This document shows positions 6,084 to 8,104 of a stretch of DNA of 8,104 nt, in pieces (position 1 is the first letter of the stretch; every line of letters begins with the position of its first letter). A program made the position numbers and the translations under genes. The stretch spans positions 1-8,104 of the forward strand of contig JANQGS010000008.1 of assembly GCA_028277195.1 (NCBI GenBank). Direction: 5' to 3'. The notes beneath the pieces are model-generated. The model saw only the letters and a program-made list of their open reading frames with translations. It had not been told where the DNA came from and ran no database searches. This stretch comes from Candidatus Gastranaerophilales bacterium. Lineage in GTDB: Bacteria > Cyanobacteriota > Vampirovibrionia > Gastranaerophilales > UBA9971.

Positions 6084-7127
6084 TTGGAAATATTTCTTTC
6101 AACAATCCAGATACTTACTGTACTGATACTCATAGTATTGACGTGTATAGTCTTTACTAATGCGGTTGAGCACCTGGGAGAGGAGCTAAACCTCTCAGAA
6201 GGGGCGGTTGGGAGTGTTTTAGCGGCTGTAGGCACTGCACTGCCTGAAACGCTTATCCCCCTCGTCGCCATTATAGGGGCATATATAACCCAAACAGACA
6301 TCCACGCCAGCGAGGAAATAGGCATAGGGGCAATTTTAGGAGCGCCGTTCCTGCTCGGCACGCTTGCGTTTTTTATAGCGGGCGCTGCTGTTATTTACTA
6401 TACAAAACTGGGCAAAAGAAGCACTGACATGCCCATAAATACAATAATTATGTTCAGGGACCTGCATTATTTCGCGCTTGCCTACTCAATTTCCGTTTTA
6501 AGCTCATTTATACCCTTTAAACCTGTTAAATATGCTATAGCGGTCTTATTGCTGGTTGTTTACCTTGTTTATGTAGTGAAAACAATCCGCACAGCGAGTA
6601 AAATACCCGAAGGCGGGCATGAAGAGCTGCAAGACCTGTATATGAGCAATTTTGTAAAACTGCCGGGAAAATTCAGGCTGCCCGCAATTATATTTCAGTT
6701 TTTGCTTGCACTGGGGGCTATTATTGTTCTTGCCCACGTGTTTGTGGAGCAAATAAAATTCCTGTCCGAGACCTTCCGGATAAACCCCCTTATCCTGAGC
6801 CTTATAATAGCGCCCATAGCCACCGAATTGCCCGAGAAGTTCAACAGTATCATATGGATAAAAAACAGGAAGGACACCCTTGCTATGGGCAACATAACCG
6901 GAGCTATGGTGTTTCAGAGCTGCATACCAACCGCGGTAGGCATAGCACTGACCCCGTGGATACTGGATAGTGACGCATGGGTAAATATTATAGTGGTTTT
7001 CCTCTCAGTGGCCGTTGTGTATATGAGCATAGTGGCGAACAGGGGTGTTTTAAAACCCTCGGCGCTGCTGGGCGGGGGACTTTTTTACCTTTTTTACCTT
7101 GTGTATATAGGGTTTAACCTTTTTTAG
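6084..7127 (+). CDS. CaCA-superfamily cation exchanger (sodium/calcium exchanger-like membrane protein)
   Basis: This integral membrane protein of 347 residues shows the two inverted alpha repeats of the Ca2+/cation antiporter superfamily. Alpha-1 has AVEHLGEELNLSEGAVGSVLAAVGTALPE, with G50, P54 and E55 of the G-T-x-x-P-E signature. Alpha-2 has FLSETFRINPLILSLIIAPIATELPE, with T247, P250 and E251. A hydrophilic cytoplasm-sized loop at about 166-198 separates the halves, and hydrophobic segments fill the rest, around ten helices. The second part of each repeat differs from the classic G-S-N-x-F-N: it reads GAPFLL at 86-91 and GAMVFQ at 273-278, so the usual Asn residues are absent. Such proteins exchange Ca2+ or other cations for Na+ or H+ across the inner membrane; the ion is not settled by the sequence. 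It is divergent from nrnA, and a 220-bp gap follows. Length and two-repeat layout are normal for prokaryotic members. Confidence 0.88.
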   Translation: MEIFLSTIQILTVLILIVLTCIVFTNAVEHLGEELNLSEGAVGSVLAAVGTALPETLIPLVAIIGAYITQTDIHASEEIGIGAILGAPFLLGTLAFFIAGAAVIYYTKLGKRSTDMPINTIIMFRDLHYFALAYSISVLSSFIPFKPVKYAIAVLLLVVYLVYVVKTIRTASKIPEGGHEELQDLYMSNFVKLPGKFRLPAIIFQFLLALGAIIVLAHVFVEQIKFLSETFRINPLILSLIIAPIATELPEKFNSIIWIKNRKDTLAMGNITGAMVFQSCIPTAVGIALTPWILDSDAWVNIIVVFLSVAVVYMSIVANRGVLKPSALLGGGLFYLFYLVYIGFNLF

Positions 7128-7132
7128 ATAGC

Positions 7133-7205
7133 AAACCTATTGGCTAAGTTTTGGCCCTAATGACATAAAAACCGGTGTTCTTCTATGTCGGGCTTTGCCT
7201 GGTTT
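7133..7205 (+). ncRNA. Potential extended stem-loop RNA after the exchanger gene (unassigned)
   Basis: Paired arms nest around one centre: AAACC 7133-7137 with GGTTT 7201-7205; GGC 7142-7144 with GCC 7197-7199; GGCCC 7153-7157 with GGGCT 7190-7194 (one G-U); GACATA 7162-7167 with TATGTC 7184-7189; and AAC 7170-7172 with GTT 7177-7179 around a CGGT loop. That gives about 22 pairs in 73 nt with internal loops. It begins 5 nt after the exchanger stop. No U-tract follows, so it is not an ordinary intrinsic terminator. It could be a 3' UTR structure, a small RNA, a leader element for the DUF378 gene, or chance. No known riboswitch or tRNA pattern was recognised. Confidence 0.3.
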
Positions 7206-7238
7206 AACGGAAACTAACTCGTTGGTATAGTAAGTGTG

Positions 7239-7265
7239 GTTAATTTAAAATTATACTAAATTAAC
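7239..7265. repeat. 9-bp perfect inverted repeat in the gap before the DUF378 gene
   Basis: GTTAATTTA (7239-7247) and TAAATTAAC (7257-7265) are exact reverse complements separated by 9 bp, and the right half overlaps a TATACT -10-like hexamer (7252-7257). An outer pair ACTAAC (7213-7218) / GTTAGT (7267-7272) encloses it. It could be a regulator-binding site or an RNA hairpin. In AT-rich DNA such a repeat can also occur by chance. Confidence 0.35.
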
Positions 7266-7280
7266 AGTTAGTACATTTAA

Positions 7281-7310
7281 TTAAACATAAAATATCTTTA
7301 TATTTATATT
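7281..7310 (+). promoter_or_regulatory. Candidate promoter for the DUF378 gene
   Basis: TATATT at 7305-7310 matches 5 of 6 bases of a -10 box and lies 18 bp after TTAAAC (7281-7286), a weak -35. The surrounding AT-rich tracts could act as an UP-type element. The predicted leader would be about 30 nt and would contain the strong AAGGAGG site. Confidence 0.35.
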
Positions 7311-7347
7311 AATAAAAAGAATAATTTGTAATAAGGAGGCTTAAGCC

Positions 7348-7563
7348 ATGAAAAACTTGCTAGCTATATCATACGCCCTGATTATCATAGGCGCTTTAAA
7401 CTGGGGACTTATCGGATTTTTTGCATTTGACCTGGTAGCATTTTTATTCGGTGAAATGTCTGCATTAACAAGAATAGTTTATGCGCTTGTTGGTATTTCA
7501 GCCGTTTTCCATTTAATTTCAGCATCTTCAGGATACAAAATGGAAAAAGGCGCTGCTTATTAA
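7348..7563 (+). CDS. DUF378 family small membrane protein
   Basis: This 71-residue protein has two predicted membrane helices (about 4-23 and 42-61). The DUF378 signature is clear: IIIGALNWGLIGFFAFDLVAFLFG at about 12-35, then a short loop and RIVYALVGISAVFHL. The conserved N18-W19-G20, D28 and R42-I-V-Y are present. The family function is unknown. AAGGAGG at 7333-7339 stands 8 nt before the ATG, the strongest ribosome site in the window, which suggests good expression. It is a single-gene unit: a 220-bp gap lies before it and a strong terminator begins 7 nt after the stop. The C-terminal tail (GYKMEKGAAY) is short and polar. Confidence 0.9.
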   Translation: MKNLLAISYALIIIGALNWGLIGFFAFDLVAFLFGEMSALTRIVYALVGISAVFHLISASSGYKMEKGAAY

Positions 7564-7570
7564 ATACTTT

Positions 7571-7618
7571 AAAAAATAAAAAAACAGGGGTTTTTAAGCT
7601 CCTGTTTTTTTATTTTTT
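7571..7618. terminator. Bidirectional intrinsic terminator between DUF378 (+) and DUF805 (-)
   Basis: Bases 7571-7588 and 7601-7618 are exact reverse complements over 18 bp, extended inward by one G-U and one G-C pair to leave an 8-nt loop (7591-7598). The core is ACAGG/CCTGT flanked by long A and T runs, so each strand ends the stem in a U-rich tract. It lies 7 nt after the DUF378 stop and 12 nt after the DUF805 stop, serving both convergent genes. Confidence 0.9.
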
Positions 7619-7630
7619 TTATCTTAAATC

Positions 7631-8008
7631 TTAACCAAGCGGGTCAGGGCCAAATCTGTTTTCTCCTTCTGTTCCCTTTAAAATAAGGAAGATAAAATAT
7701 GGAATAATACCTATAATCGTTATAGTTATTAAAATCCACCAACCTGTCCTGTTTGTATCGTGAAGTCTTCTTATGGTTATTGAAAATGATGGTATTAATA
7801 TAAAAAGAAGCCAGCCTATACTTAATAAAGAGATTAATAACATTAAAATACCAGACTCTAATGAATTAAAAATCTCATATAAAACATTAAAAACAAGGTT
7901 AACCAGAAATAAAAAAAGATTAAACAACCAGAACTCAGAGCGTGATGCTCTTCCTTCAAATTTAAAGTAATTTTTAAATGCTGATTCTATTGCCTGTTGA
8001 AAATTCAT
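7631..8008 (-). CDS. DUF805 family membrane protein
   Basis: The 125-residue protein carries the DUF805 hallmarks: FEGRASRSEFW at 17-27 (G19, R20, R23, E25, W27), several hydrophobic helices, RRLHDTNRTGWW starting at R80, and the tail KGTEGENRFGPDP at 111-123. It is an inner-membrane protein of unknown function; E. coli YhaH/YhaI are relatives. AAGGA (as +strand 8016-8020) is 7 nt before the ATG, and MNFQQAIESAFKNYFKFEGR is a typical N-terminus. The gene is far poorer in GC than its neighbours: hand counts give 14/60 (7681-7740) and 16/60 (7801-7860), against 31/60 in guaA (541-600). This could mean later acquisition or weak constraint on codon use. It is convergent to the DUF378 gene. Confidence 0.93.
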   Translation of the reverse strand: MNFQQAIESAFKNYFKFEGRASRSEFWLFNLFLFLVNLVFNVLYEIFNSLESGILMLLISLLSIGWLLFILIPSFSITIRRLHDTNRTGWWILITITIIGIIPYFIFLILKGTEGENRFGPDPLG

Positions 8009-8063
8009 AAATTTTTCCTTTATAAAAATTTTCTTTTAACATAAAAATAATAATTTAGTTTAA

Positions 8064-8092
8064 AATATATATAATCATTTAACTAATGTAAA
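8064..8092 (-). promoter_or_regulatory. Candidate promoter of the DUF805 gene
   Basis: Reading the minus strand, TTTACA (+strand 8087-8092) is followed after exactly 17 bp by TATATT (+strand 8064-8069), 4 of 6 and 5 of 6 matches to the standard boxes. Transcription would start near 8057, giving a leader of about 50 nt that contains the AAGGA site. Confidence 0.5.
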
Positions 8093-8104
8093 ATTTTATG
8101 AAAA

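Noticed and set aside
6056..6361. Minus-strand open frame across the start of the exchanger gene
   Set aside because: It is antisense to the first alpha repeat, has no recognisable domain, and would overlap the divergent promoter region.
7111..7208. GGTTTAAC occurring at 7111-7118 and 7201-7208
   Set aside because: An 8-bp direct repeat without terminal inverted repeats or a target duplication; not enough to suggest a mobile element.
7185..7217. Ten-codon reading frame (MSGFAWFNGN) in the noncoding gap
   Set aside because: No ribosome site precedes it and it overlaps the candidate hairpin; too short to support as a peptide gene.
7773..7970. Plus-strand open frame opposite the DUF805 gene
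   Set aside because: The minus strand carries the full DUF805 motifs; this Lys/Asn-rich frame is a product of AT-rich sequence.
8098..8104. ATG at the right edge, perhaps the start of a plus-strand gene
   Set aside because: Only two codons are visible and no Shine-Dalgarno site precedes it.

Overview
The window looks like chromosomal DNA of a bacterium, probably an uncultured or deep-branching lineage. The GMP synthase is of the bacterial type, most genes have Shine-Dalgarno sites (AAGGA or AAGGAGG), and one gene starts with TTG. GC content is middling over most of the window and falls sharply at the right end. The mix of a bacterial GuaA, Tad-type pseudopilin-like anchors on large ectodomains, thrombospondin-3-like calcium loops, DUF378 and DUF805 would suit a candidate phylum of the Omnitrophota or Elusimicrobiota kind. 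That placement is only a guess; the sequence does not fix the taxonomy.

Layout, left to right. (1) 1-823 (+): the C-terminal half of guaA, cut by the window edge. (2) 901-4372 (+): a two-gene cassette, an N-terminal TadE-like anchor on a 677-aa protein followed 16 nt later by a TadG-like anchor on a 473-aa protein. Both carry large predicted extracellular regions with EF-hand/TSP3-type calcium loops, and no Tad secretion machinery is visible nearby. (3) 4369-6014 (-): nrnA (DHH/DHHA1 phosphoesterase) followed after 2 nt by a short Nif3-like metal protein. The nif3 stop codon overlaps the stop of the TadG-like gene. (4) 6015-6083: a 69-bp divergent promoter region. (5) 6084-7127 (+): a CaCA-family (sodium/calcium exchanger-like) membrane protein with a TTG start. 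(6) 7128-7347: a 220-bp noncoding stretch with a potential 73-nt extended stem-loop, a 9-bp inverted repeat and an AT-rich promoter-like region. (7) 7348-7563 (+): a DUF378 small membrane protein. (8) A near-perfect hairpin serving as a bidirectional terminator. (9) 7631-8008 (-): a DUF805 membrane protein in very AT-rich DNA, with its own promoter-like site.

How the genes may work together. GuaA, NrnA and Nif3 are housekeeping genes for GMP synthesis, nano-RNA/pAp turnover and a conserved metal protein of unclear role. The most unusual part is the TadE/TadG-like pair. It may encode a calcium-stabilised surface or pilus-tip complex, with homopolymer tracts (A8 and C8) in the first gene that could make expression or length switchable. 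The exchanger nearby might move Ca2+, but a link to the calcium-binding ectodomains is only an inference from proximity. I saw no CRISPR array, tRNA, rRNA, transposase or phage gene.
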